Assembly (NCBI GenBank): GCA_965198755.1
Contig: OZ240673.1
Coordinates: 3,906,001-3,970,000, forward strand
Length of the DNA stretch: 64,000 nt
Source of the DNA: BOG-908 sp963692875
Lineage (GTDB): Bacteria > Pseudomonadota > Alphaproteobacteria > Acetobacterales > Acetobacteraceae
Reading direction: 5' to 3'
Shown here: piece after piece, positions 8,441 to 16,560 of the stretch
How positions within the stretch are numbered: position 1 is the first letter of the stretch
Layout: every line of letters begins with the position of its first letter
The notes under the pieces: generated by a model
What the model saw: the letters and a program-made list of their open reading frames with translations, nothing else
The model's database searches: none
What the model was told of the DNA's origin: nothing
Translations under genes and position numbers: made by a program

Positions 8441-9977
8441 TCGGCTTCACGCTCGTGCCAAGGAAGCGGCCCAGCGAGATCACGGCGAAGAATCCGGCTT
8501 CCCACCCGTCATGCGGACGCTGGTTTATGCCGAACGCTGGATAGTAATTATCGGGATGAGTGAAGTATTGCACCGTCGGCCGGAAAGCTATGGACGGGGT
8601 GATTTGCAGGTTGCCCACTACCTCGTAGGCGTAGCCTGAGGCGCGTTGGCGCAGGCCGGGGCCATTCAACAGGAGCTGTCGGAAGCTTTCAGCGGCGACT
8701 TCCGGCTGGCTTAGTCTCTGGTAGTGCATTTGAACGCCGATCGCGTCGAACGGACGGCCAGGGATGAGGCCGGTCGCGTTCACGCCAGCGATGCTGTCCA
8801 GGCTGATGGGTTGTGGCGCGTCCAATGCTACATCGACCGAGCCATAAAGTGCGATGTTGGCCGGTGGTCCAATCTCCCGAGCCGGCCCGCGCCAGAGCGT
8901 CTGCAACCCTTGCAGGAACAGTACGCCCCCGCCGCCATATCCGGTGGGATCAAGAATGGGTAGATCTGGCGCACCCGTGCCCTTGAGGTTGTATCGGCCC
9001 TCGCGCGTGTTCCATTCCACGCCGAACTCCACGTTCGAGGGGTAGGCGGCGTTCCGGAAATCGCTGCGTTCTGCAATCTCACCGAGCACCTGCGCACCGT
9101 AGGCCCGCGTGGTCCCGAACGGGTTGGAGTTGATCGCGACGTGATAGTAATCCTCGAACGCGCCGGCTTGCACGTACCAGGTCGGGCTGAGCTTGAGAGT
9201 CGTCCGGCCTCCCCAGTTCGAGTAGGGCGGGGTGGGAAAGTCGCCGTCTATTTCAAAGGTCGAGGAAAAGCTCGTGAACGGATCGAGCGAGTTCGATATC
9301 AGGAAATAATTATAGGCATTCGTGCGGCCGGCCTCGATGGAGAAGATACCGTTGAAGAACTTTTGCTCGTAAGTCAGGATAGACACGATGTTGGTCTGCA
9401 CCACCGGCGTAGTTTGAAACCCGACTAGGAAGCCGCCGGTCTGGCTGATGACCTGCGGTAGATCGCTGCGGGCGCCGAAGAAGGTGAAGCCCGTGTGGAT
9501 GAACCCACCCGGGACGCCGATCAGCTTCTCCAGGTCGAAGTCGATGGCGGGGCGGATGGCGGCGAGATTCGAGGTGTTTCCTGGCTGCACGCCCGCGCTC
9601 GGGTCGGCGATGAAATGGTCGAAGCCTATTCCATGGATATCGATGCCGAGGGCCAGGATGTCTGCGCCGGTTTCAGGGAACAGCCCGATCCGCGGCGGGG
9701 TCGATGGCGGCAAGGGCGTTTGTCTGAAGGTTTGGTCGCCTACGGCGTTGTTGCCGGGGCGTGCGGACAAGCCCTCCGGATTGGTCGCGTTCGGGCCTCG
9801 CGTTGCTCCCTGCGGGCTTGCTGGCGACACCTGGTCGGCGGGCGGAGGATTCGACGGCAAGCCCACTTGCGCAGGCTGCGAGGACAAGTCGATGGCGGCA
9901 GGCGCGGCGGCGGCGGCCCGGCCAGTCACCGCCGCGACTATCGCGGACGCAGCTATGATGCGGACGTTCCAACCCAT
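8436..9977 (-). CDS. oprB: OprB-family carbohydrate-selective porin
   Basis: This 513-residue protein begins with a signal peptide (MGWNVRIIAASAIVAAVTGRAAAA) and a Pro/Gln-rich linker to about residue 100. The rest is a beta-barrel-like sequence rich in Gly, Tyr, Phe and Asn, with OprB-type segments such as FEDYYHVAINSNPFG, YGGGGVLFLQGLQTLWR, PGRPFDAIGVQMHYQRLS and a C-terminal FRPTVQYFTHPDNYYP. It should form an outer-membrane channel for sugars or other small polar solutes. It lies on the opposite strand to the P450 gene, about 360 bp away, and could serve uptake for cluster A (inference). The gene looks intact. Confidence 0.85.
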   Translation of the reverse strand: MGWNVRIIAASAIVAAVTGRAAAAAPAAIDLSSQPAQVGLPSNPPPADQVSPASPQGATRGPNATNPEGLSARPGNNAVGDQTFRQTPLPPSTPPRIGLFPETGADILALGIDIHGIGFDHFIADPSAGVQPGNTSNLAAIRPAIDFDLEKLIGVPGGFIHTGFTFFGARSDLPQVISQTGGFLVGFQTTPVVQTNIVSILTYEQKFFNGIFSIEAGRTNAYNYFLISNSLDPFTSFSSTFEIDGDFPTPPYSNWGGRTTLKLSPTWYVQAGAFEDYYHVAINSNPFGTTRAYGAQVLGEIAERSDFRNAAYPSNVEFGVEWNTREGRYNLKGTGAPDLPILDPTGYGGGGVLFLQGLQTLWRGPAREIGPPANIALYGSVDVALDAPQPISLDSIAGVNATGLIPGRPFDAIGVQMHYQRLSQPEVAAESFRQLLLNGPGLRQRASGYAYEVVGNLQITPSIAFRPTVQYFTHPDNYYPAFGINQRPHDGWEAGFFAVISLGRFLGTSVKPN

Positions 9978-10341
9978 CTGTTAGCTCCCCAATACGCCGG
10001 CTTTTGCCGTTGCGTTCAGCAATCGTTCCGGGAGGATGTTCCGTGACGAGGTCGGGCGCGTCTTCCAGGCAAACCGACATGCCCGAAGCTTTCCGATGCG
10101 AGTAGATGCGAAGTTAGCAAACGCGATACCTCGCAAGCATCGAACAAGGCCACGACGCTCGGAGAGAAAGTGATGCCCTCCTCGCATCGCTAATGCCGGT
10201 TCGTCATCTTGCGGGGCGGTGAGCGGCGTCGGTATTCGAGCGGCAAACCGAGATCGTCAAATCGGCAGGTGCTCTTCGCGTCACGCGCGTGGGCTGCTCG
10301 CGGCGAAGGTTCGGCAAATAAGAAGCGGGAGACGGGCGTTC
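9978..10341. other. Divergent intergenic region between porin and P450
   Basis: This gap of about 360 bp separates two diverging genes and must hold promoters for both. I could not identify a confident -35/-10 pair or operator. The frame of the P450 gene is open back to 10219 but lacks conserved residues there. Confidence 0.4.
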
Positions 10342-11532
10342 ATGTCGCAACAGGTGGAAGCGTTGCCCTCTTACAATGCCGACCTTTTTTCTCCCCCGGC
10401 GCTGATCGCGCCTTTCGGCCACTACAAGGCCTTGCGCGACCTCGGCTCGGTGGTCAGGCTGCGCGATCCCGATGTTTACGTGCTCAGCCGCTTCGATGAC
10501 GTGCGCGACGCGTTGCGGGCGCCCGACGCGCTATCCAGCGCGGGCGGTGTCGGTTTCAGCGACGAGTTCAACCGGCCGGGTGGGCCGAACCTCCTTCAGT
10601 CGGATGGCGACCAGCACAGGCGGCTTCGATTGGCGGTGATGCCACCCCTGATGCCTGCGCGGTTGAAGCAACACAGGCCGTTTCTGCGCGGTCTCATCGA
10701 AGAGCGTGTCCGCTCATTGGTGGATCGCGAACCTTTCGACGCCATGGCGGAAATCGCGCGGCTCCTGCCGACGCAGGCGATAAGCGCGCTCGTTGGCCTG
10801 CCGGAGGAAGGGCGGGCGGCGATGCTCGACTGGGCCGGAGCGACATTCAACGCCGTGGGGCCGCACCGGCCTGGCGCCGAGCGCGATTTCGAGCTGCTGG
10901 CCGGCTGGCGAAAATATCTTGCAGGCTTGCAGTGGGACAGTATCCGCGAAGGCAGTTGGGCGCGCATGCTCGAGGAGGCGGTATCCAAGGGACGGCTGAG
11001 CCCGGAGGAAGCCCGTGGCGCGATCAGCGCCTATGTCCTGCCCAGCCTGGACACGACCATCCTCGCCAAGGGCCACCTGCTCTACAATCTGGCGCGAAAC
11101 CCGGATCAATGGCGTATGCTGCGGGACGATCCTTCGCTGATCCCCAATGCGGTGGTTGAAGGTGTTCGTCACAGCGCCGTCATCCGCTGGTTCGGGCGGC
11201 TGGCGCGCGCGGACTACACGGTGGACGGTCACGTGATCCCGGTTGGTGGGCGTGTGATGCTGATCTACGCATCGGCTAACCGTGACGAGCGCCACTGGGA
11301 CGAGCCCGATCGCTTCGACATCAGGCGAAATTGCAGGACGCAACTCGCCTGGGGCAGCGGATTGCATGTTTGCGGCGGCCTGCATCTCGCCAAGATGGAA
11401 ATGGAGGTGATGCTGGAAGTGCTGGTTGAGCAGTGTGGCACGATGGAGGCGGGTGTGCCCGAAGTGCTCGCGAACCGGGGCCTCTACGGGTTTGGCAGCC
11501 TGCCCTTCGCGCTGCGCTCACGGGCTGCCTGA
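10342..11532 (+). CDS. Cytochrome P450 monooxygenase
   Basis: The start is the ATG at 10342 (MSQQVEALPSYNADLFSPP), matching normal bacterial soluble P450s (396 residues). The haem-binding loop is AWGSGLHVCGG with Cys344 as the thiolate ligand; the usual Phe at the start of the loop is Trp. The K-helix ExxR is EGVR at 273-276. The I-helix carries LPSLDTT with the acid-Thr pair near 237-238. It probably hydroxylates or O-dealkylates an aromatic or terpenoid-like substrate using electrons from a ferredoxin and reductase that are not encoded nearby. Its 3' end overlaps the convergent LysR gene by 49 bp. Substrate is unknown. Confidence 0.92.
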   Translation: MSQQVEALPSYNADLFSPPALIAPFGHYKALRDLGSVVRLRDPDVYVLSRFDDVRDALRAPDALSSAGGVGFSDEFNRPGGPNLLQSDGDQHRRLRLAVMPPLMPARLKQHRPFLRGLIEERVRSLVDREPFDAMAEIARLLPTQAISALVGLPEEGRAAMLDWAGATFNAVGPHRPGAERDFELLAGWRKYLAGLQWDSIREGSWARMLEEAVSKGRLSPEEARGAISAYVLPSLDTTILAKGHLLYNLARNPDQWRMLRDDPSLIPNAVVEGVRHSAVIRWFGRLARADYTVDGHVIPVGGRVMLIYASANRDERHWDEPDRFDIRRNCRTQLAWGSGLHVCGGLHLAKMEMEVMLEVLVEQCGTMEAGVPEVLANRGLYGFGSLPFALRSRAA

Positions 11533-12482
11533 GGCGCCTGCAAGGCAGGGCTGGTGCGGCCAAGCGAGCTCGGCGCCTTGCCAACTGCAGCCGCCATCAT
11601 CTTGCTCCGTTTCAGCAGATCCAGCAGGTGGGTCGCGGCTGGCGTCAGCGGCAGGTCCGTGCGGGTGACGGAGATGATCGGCTGGGCGGCCAGTTCCTCG
11701 CGAACCGGGACGATCTGCAACAAGCCACGAGTGAGTGCGGCTTCGTTCCATTGGACGGGAACCATCGCCATGAGGTCGCTGTGCAGCAGACAGGTCATCA
11801 GGGTAAGCGCCGATTGCGTCCGCAGCACCGTCTTGGGCACCGGCAGGCCATGCTTCTCGAAGACGGCCCGCACCTCGGCGGCGGCTTCGGCCGTGATCGA
11901 GGTGGTTGCCCATTCCGTTCCGCAAAGATCCGCAAGCGATCCGGCGGACGCGAGCGGGTGGCCCGTGCGGCACAGCACCGCACGGCGGTTTGGAGAGATA
12001 AGTTCGCGCGACAGATCGGGCGCGACTTTCTTGCCGGGATCCACGCCGACGTAGAAATCCACGGAGCCGCTGCGCAAGCCCTGTTCCAGCGTGGGATAGA
12101 ACCCCTCGATGATATGCAATTGCACATCCGGATAACGCCTGCGGAACGGCACCAGCGCAGGCGGCAGCAGGGCGAAGTGAGTCGCCATGGACAGACCGGC
12201 GGTGACTGTCCCCGTGGCGAGGCCGCAGAGCTGGCTCATCTCCTCTCGCGTGCGCCGTACCTCGTTGAGAATGGATGACGCTCGGCGCAGGAAGGCATGA
12301 CCGAGCGGGGTGGCGACCACGCCGCGGGGCTTGCGCTCGAACAGGTTCCCGCCGAGCTGCCGCTCGAGCTCCGCCAGGCTTCGCGTCAGGCCCGGCTGCG
12401 TGACGTCCATGGCGCGGGCTGCGGCACGGATGCTGCCGTGTTCAGCCACTGCCACGACTTCTCGGAAATGCTGCAGCTTCAT
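11484..12482 (-). CDS. LysR-family transcriptional regulator of cluster A
   Basis: ATG at 12482 gives a 332-residue protein with the LysR winged helix-turn-helix at the N-terminus (FREVVAVAEHGSIRAAARAMDVTQPGLTRSLAELERQLG) and a periplasmic-binding-like effector domain (LSMATHFALLPPALVPFRRRYPDVQLHIIEG). It is transcribed away from the flavin monooxygenase gene, the classical LysR arrangement, and its tail converges on the P450 gene. It probably activates the monooxygenase operon in response to a pathway intermediate. The C-terminus beyond about residue 295 is longer than usual and overlaps the P450 coding region. Confidence 0.88.
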   Translation of the reverse strand: MKLQHFREVVAVAEHGSIRAAARAMDVTQPGLTRSLAELERQLGGNLFERKPRGVVATPLGHAFLRRASSILNEVRRTREEMSQLCGLATGTVTAGLSMATHFALLPPALVPFRRRYPDVQLHIIEGFYPTLEQGLRSGSVDFYVGVDPGKKVAPDLSRELISPNRRAVLCRTGHPLASAGSLADLCGTEWATTSITAEAAAEVRAVFEKHGLPVPKTVLRTQSALTLMTCLLHSDLMAMVPVQWNEAALTRGLLQIVPVREELAAQPIISVTRTDLPLTPAATHLLDLLKRSKMMAAAVGKAPSSLGRTSPALQAPQAARERSAKGRLPNP

Positions 12483-12606
12483 GGTGCCCTCCCGCCGAGA
12501 CAGCCTCCGGGAACTGGGGCCACTTCGAACCTCGTCGCCCGAAATCAATGCCGATGCGGGCCATCCTGTCTGGCGAGGAGTCATGCGCCACCGATAACGT
12601 GTCTGC

Positions 12607-12620
12607 ATCGCTAAGGCGAT
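12607..12620. promoter_or_regulatory. Candidate LysR-binding palindrome
   Basis: ATCGC-TAAG-GCGAT is a perfect dyad in the 203-bp gap between the diverging LysR and monooxygenase genes, about 66 bp before the monooxygenase ATG. LysR sites are usually short dyads in such gaps. The assignment is positional and not proven. Confidence 0.35.
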
Positions 12621-12685
12621 ATTGTCATCTTTCCCCTATAGGTTCAAGCTGAGAAGATGGGCGAAATTACGGGAGCGTCCTGTTG

Positions 12686-14362
12686 ATGGTCGAGGTCGTG
12701 GAAGTCCTCATTTCGGGGGCTGGCCCAGCCGGTTTGTCGGCCGCCATCGAGCTGGGGTCGCGCGGCGTTCGCTGCATGGTTGCGGAGCGCAACGACCGCG
12801 TCGGTTACAGTCCGCGTGCCAAGACGACGAATGTCCGAACCCGCGAGCATCTGCGCCGCTGGGGCATCGCTGACTCGTTGCGTGCGTGTTCGCCCATGCC
12901 GGCGGATTATCCATCGACCATCGTGTTTGCGACCCGCATGGGCGGTTGGGAACTGGCACGTTTCGAGAATGCCCTCAACGGCAGCCTGCAGCGCAATGAC
13001 CTCTACTCTGAATCCGCGCAGTGGGTCCCGCAGTATGCGCTTGAAGACATGCTGCGCCGGCATGCTGCCTCGCTGCACGGCGTGGAGGTGTGCTTCAGCA
13101 CCGAGCTCGCCTCATTCGAGCAGGACGCGGAGGGCGTGACTAGCGAACTGCGTGATGTTCGGACCGGGGCGTTGCGCAAGGTCCGCAGCGCCTACCTGGT
13201 CGGCGCCGATGGGGCGAGCAGCACCGTTCGCGAGAAGATCGGTGCGCGGATGACGGGGCAGGGGGCGCTCGCGAGCAACTACAGCGTTATCTTCCGCGCG
13301 CCCGAGCTGGCCGGGCGGCACGCGCTGGGGCGCGCCATCATGTATTGGATGGTGAACGAGGATGTGCCTTCCTTGCTGGGTCCGATGGATGGCGACGGCC
13401 TGTGGTTCTTCATGGCCACCAGGTTGGCCGGCAACATCGATCCGCGCACGGTCGACCCGGTCGAGCTGATCCGGCGCGGAACCGGGCTTCATGACCTCGA
13501 TCTCGAAATCGTTGGAACCGATGCCTGGACCGCGCACCAGCTGATCGCCGATACGTACGCGAGCGGCCGCGTGATGCTGGTGGGCGATGCATGCCACCTG
13601 CATCCGCCCTTCGGTGGTTTCGGCATGAACATGGGCGTGGGTGATGCGGTCGATCTCGGCTGGAAGCTGGCAGCCACGCTCCAGGGCTGGGGTGGCCCCG
13701 GCTTGCTGCCAAGCTACGAGGCGGAGCGCCGCCCCGTGCACGAGCGGACCATCGCGGAAGCCGTGGCCAACTACGCATTGGTCGGCAATCAGCTGGTGCG
13801 GCCCGGCATGGAGGATGCGGGGCCATTGGGAGAGGCGACGCGCAACGAGGTCGGCGAGATGATCCGCGCTGCCAAGGTTCGGGAGTTCAAGACGCTCGGG
13901 GTGGTGCTGGGCTACCATTACTCCGGCTCGCCCGTCGTGGCGGGCGATGGCACCGCGCCGCCGCCCGGCGACACCGTGCTCTATGTTCCGTCGGCCCATC
14001 CGGGCTGCCTCGCGCCGCATCTCTGGCTGGCGGACGGCTCCTCGCTGTACGACCGTTTCGGGTCCGGCTTCACCTTGCTGGTGACTGATGGCGCGGCGGA
14101 AGAAGGCAAGCCGTTGCAACTGGCCGCCGCCGCCCATGGCATCCCCTTGGCCCTGCTGGCGCCTCGCGACATGCGGCTGCTACCGCGCTACGCGGCGCGC
14201 TTCGCGCTGATCCGCCCGGATCAGCATGTGGCTTGGCGCGGTGACGCCATTCCGGCCGATGCCCGCGCACTGCTCGCGCAGGTCAGCGGTTTTCCGCCGG
14301 CGGCCTCGGAGGCGCCGGTTCCGGACAGCCATTCGGTCGCTCTGCACTCTGTGGGAGATTAG
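12686..14362 (+). CDS. Class A FAD-dependent aromatic monooxygenase
   Basis: The protein (558 residues from ATG 12686, with GGGAG upstream) has the FAD-binding Rossmann motif GAGPAG at residues 11-16. It also has the second FAD contact VGDACHLHPPFGGFGMNMGVGDAVDLGWKL near 297-327, which is diagnostic of the phenol hydroxylase/MhpA/PheA group. The C-terminal part (LWLADGSSLYDRFGSGFTLL... to HVAWRGD) is the thioredoxin-like domain of that group. Such enzymes hydroxylate a phenol ortho or para to an existing hydroxyl using NAD(P)H and O2. It is the first gene of the plus-strand operon and lies 3 bp before the hydrolase gene. The substrate is unknown. Confidence 0.9.
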   Translation: MVEVVEVLISGAGPAGLSAAIELGSRGVRCMVAERNDRVGYSPRAKTTNVRTREHLRRWGIADSLRACSPMPADYPSTIVFATRMGGWELARFENALNGSLQRNDLYSESAQWVPQYALEDMLRRHAASLHGVEVCFSTELASFEQDAEGVTSELRDVRTGALRKVRSAYLVGADGASSTVREKIGARMTGQGALASNYSVIFRAPELAGRHALGRAIMYWMVNEDVPSLLGPMDGDGLWFFMATRLAGNIDPRTVDPVELIRRGTGLHDLDLEIVGTDAWTAHQLIADTYASGRVMLVGDACHLHPPFGGFGMNMGVGDAVDLGWKLAATLQGWGGPGLLPSYEAERRPVHERTIAEAVANYALVGNQLVRPGMEDAGPLGEATRNEVGEMIRAAKVREFKTLGVVLGYHYSGSPVVAGDGTAPPPGDTVLYVPSAHPGCLAPHLWLADGSSLYDRFGSGFTLLVTDGAAEEGKPLQLAAAAHGIPLALLAPRDMRLLPRYAARFALIRPDQHVAWRGDAIPADARALLAQVSGFPPAASEAPVPDSHSVALHSVGD

Positions 14363-14365
14363 GTT

Positions 14366-15151
14366 ATGGACTTGGGTCTCTACATCACGCGTTGGGGCAG
14401 CGCCGGCCCTCTGATAGTTATGGTGCATGGCAGTGCACAGGGCAGCGAGGTCGGCGGAGACCAGCATTTCTCTCGTCAGGCGGCTCTTGCCGACGAGGGT
14501 TTCCGCGTGGTCGTGCCTGATCGGCCCGGCCATGGCCGCACCGCCTCGCCTGGTCGGCCAGACGATGCGGTGGCCGATGGCGCGCTGATCATTGGGCTGC
14601 TGGAAAACGGGGCGCACCTGGTTGGCCACTCCTTCGGAGCCTGCGTCGCGCTGGCGGCAACAGCCATGCGGCCGGACTTGGTTCATTCGTTGACGTTGAT
14701 CGAGCCTGCCATGATGCCGCTCGCCATCGAGCATCCGGTCGTGCGCCAATTCGTAGGCCAACTTGGCCAGGCGGCCGCCAGCGCCAGCTCGCCGGCCGAG
14801 GCGGCGACGCGGTTCGCGAAAATCGTCGGCATCCCGGACGAGATTAGGGGTGGGAGCAGCACCGACGAACTCAACCGCATAGGCGAGGGGCTGAGGCGCC
14901 TGAAATTGCCCACGCCAGTGGAACTGACCGATTGGCTGGCGAAGGTGAAGGAAGCAGCAATCCCGCTCCTGGTGATCGAAGGCGGATCAAACCCGGCGTA
15001 TGGTGCAGTGGCCGACCGGGTGGCGGAGCTTGGGCACGGCAGGCACCTGGTCATTAAGTCGCCGCACCATTTCCCGCAGCTCGTATCCGACGAGTTCAAC
15101 GACACCCTGGTGGCCCTCGCGAAGGACGTAGACGCGAAGCGAGCCGCCTAG
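14366..15151 (+). CDS. Alpha/beta hydrolase, possible meta-cleavage product hydrolase
   Basis: This 261-residue single-domain hydrolase has the nucleophile elbow GHSFG at 87-91 (Ser89), an oxyanion-hole HG at residues 21-22, PDRPGHGRT following strand 4, and a C-terminal catalytic His in SPHHFPQ near 234. It starts 3 bp after the monooxygenase stop, so it is co-transcribed. In this setting it may cleave the C-C bond of a ring-cleavage product, as MhpC/BphD enzymes do, or hydrolyse an ester or lactone. The sequence is not close enough to decide. Confidence 0.82.
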   Translation: MDLGLYITRWGSAGPLIVMVHGSAQGSEVGGDQHFSRQAALADEGFRVVVPDRPGHGRTASPGRPDDAVADGALIIGLLENGAHLVGHSFGACVALAATAMRPDLVHSLTLIEPAMMPLAIEHPVVRQFVGQLGQAAASASSPAEAATRFAKIVGIPDEIRGGSSTDELNRIGEGLRRLKLPTPVELTDWLAKVKEAAIPLLVIEGGSNPAYGAVADRVAELGHGRHLVIKSPHHFPQLVSDEFNDTLVALAKDVDAKRAA

Positions 15152-15224
15152 CGCCCCTGTGTGCACTCTGTGAAAGGCGGCATGCTGCGGTGCGTCTTGT
15201 ACGGCCAGGGTTGATGCACGTCAG

Positions 15225-15273
15225 GCAGGCAAGAAACGTCTCCTCCACGGGAGAAGACTGGCGTCTTGCCTGC
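15225..15273. promoter_or_regulatory. Long hairpin between hydrolase and dioxygenase genes
   Basis: GCAGGCAAGA at 15225-15234 is the exact complement of TCTTGCCTGC at 15264-15273, with an inner dyad TCTCC/GGAGA in the loop. The hairpin lies in the only long gap (304 bp) of the cluster. It could be a terminator for the first transcription unit or an RNA leader element for the second. There is no obvious U-tract after it. Confidence 0.5.
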
Positions 15274-15455
15274 TTGCGGCGGATCGGCGGGAACGCGTTC
15301 GGCGGCCGAAGCCCCTCACCATCCCGATGCCAGGGCAGCATCGTTTCAGCGCCTTCGTGATCTTTTTCAGCATCGTGGCATCCGCTAATGAGCCGTACGA
15401 TAACAGCCGGCGACAGGACGCCGGCGATCCAAGAACTTAGGGTCGGGGAAATGCA

Positions 15456-16064
15456 ATGCAGGTCATCAAGCCAGCCTTCCACCACGTCACGCTGAAGACC
15501 ACCCGCTTGCAGGAGATGGTGGACTGGTATCGGCTCTTGATCGGCGTGGAAGTAAACTTCCAGGACGCGAACAACGCCTGGACGAGCAACGACGGGGCCA
15601 ATCACCGCGTGGCGTTCCTGTCCGTGCCGGGATTAGAAGAAGATCCCAACAAATTCCGGCACACGGGAATGCACCATAGTGCCTTCGAGTATGCGAGCTT
15701 CGACGATCTAATGTCGTCATTCGCGCGCCTGCGCGAGGTGGGAATCCTGCCGGCTTTCTCCCTAGATCATGGGCTTACGATTTCGCTGTATTATCAGGAT
15801 CCGGAGGGCAACTTCGTCGAATTGCAAAGCGACAATTTCGGTGACTGGAACGAATCATCAAAATTTATGCGGACTTCGCAGGATTTTCGCTCCAACCCGA
15901 TCGGCACGTTCTTCGATCCGGCGAAGGTCTGGGACGCGCACAACGCAGGTGAGCCGTTCTCGTCGTTGCAGCCGGCGATAAGGGCAGGCAAGTTCAAGCC
16001 AAACACCATCCCCGGCATCGGGCTGCCGACGCCGCAAGCCGAACCGGCAACGCTAGCCTCTTGA
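15456..16064 (+). CDS. VOC-superfamily protein, one-domain ring-cleavage dioxygenase-like
   Basis: The protein (202 residues) shows the VOC fold pattern with the metal triad of extradiol dioxygenases and glyoxalases: His10 in FHHVTLK, His74 in GMHHSAFEYASFDDL, and Glu122 in DPEGNFVELQSDNF. The DPEGNxxEL block is typical of catechol 2,3-dioxygenase relatives. It would open a catechol-like ring with O2 and Fe(II). The C-terminal 60 residues are Pro-rich and unassigned. It follows the hairpin gap and starts a new run of closely spaced genes. Another VOC activity cannot be excluded. Confidence 0.85.
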   Translation: MQVIKPAFHHVTLKTTRLQEMVDWYRLLIGVEVNFQDANNAWTSNDGANHRVAFLSVPGLEEDPNKFRHTGMHHSAFEYASFDDLMSSFARLREVGILPAFSLDHGLTISLYYQDPEGNFVELQSDNFGDWNESSKFMRTSQDFRSNPIGTFFDPAKVWDAHNAGEPFSSLQPAIRAGKFKPNTIPGIGLPTPQAEPATLAS

Positions 16065-16080
16065 TCGGGAGACTTGTCGG

Positions 16081-16503
16081 ATGGTCGAAACCGCCACGGA
16101 CGCGCAAACCCGGCTGGAGATACAGCGACTGGTGACGGACCATGCCTGGTTGATCGACCACGGGCAGGCAGGGCGCATAGTGGCGTTGTACACGCAAGAT
16201 GCCCGTGTGCTGGGCATCGGGCCGGACAAGGTTGGGCATGCTGCCATTGAGCAATGGGCTGGTGAGCGGGAGGCGATGACCGGGCGCCGCTCACGTCACG
16301 TGCAAACCAATATGCGTCTGCAGCCGGTCACAACCGATGAATGGCACGGCACGGTTGTGCTGACACTCTACCGGCATGACGGGCCTGGCCGGGCCGACCC
16401 TGCGCCGTTCCTCGTCGGCGAATACGCGGACATCTATCGGAAGGACCGGGACGGGGCATACCGATTTGGCGAGCGGCAGCTGACCATCCTGTTCGGCGGT
16501 TGA
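16081..16503 (+). CDS. SnoaL-like / NTF2-fold protein
   Basis: The 140-residue product begins EIQRLVTDHAWLIDHGQAGRIVALYTQDARVLG, the hallmark N-terminal helices and first strand of SnoaL_4-type NTF2 folds, and ends with paired strands (VGEYADIYRKDRDGAYRFGERQLTILFGG). Such proteins act as cyclases, isomerases, dehydratases or small hydroxylase partners in aromatic pathways. It lies 16 bp after the dioxygenase gene and directly before the E1-like gene. The exact role is unknown. Confidence 0.8.
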   Translation: MVETATDAQTRLEIQRLVTDHAWLIDHGQAGRIVALYTQDARVLGIGPDKVGHAAIEQWAGEREAMTGRRSRHVQTNMRLQPVTTDEWHGTVVLTLYRHDGPGRADPAPFLVGEYADIYRKDRDGAYRFGERQLTILFGG

Positions 16504-16560
16504 ATGGCGGCCCGGCACCGGAGCGGTGATGCCAGTCAGCACGGCGAGAGGGTCCGCGGT

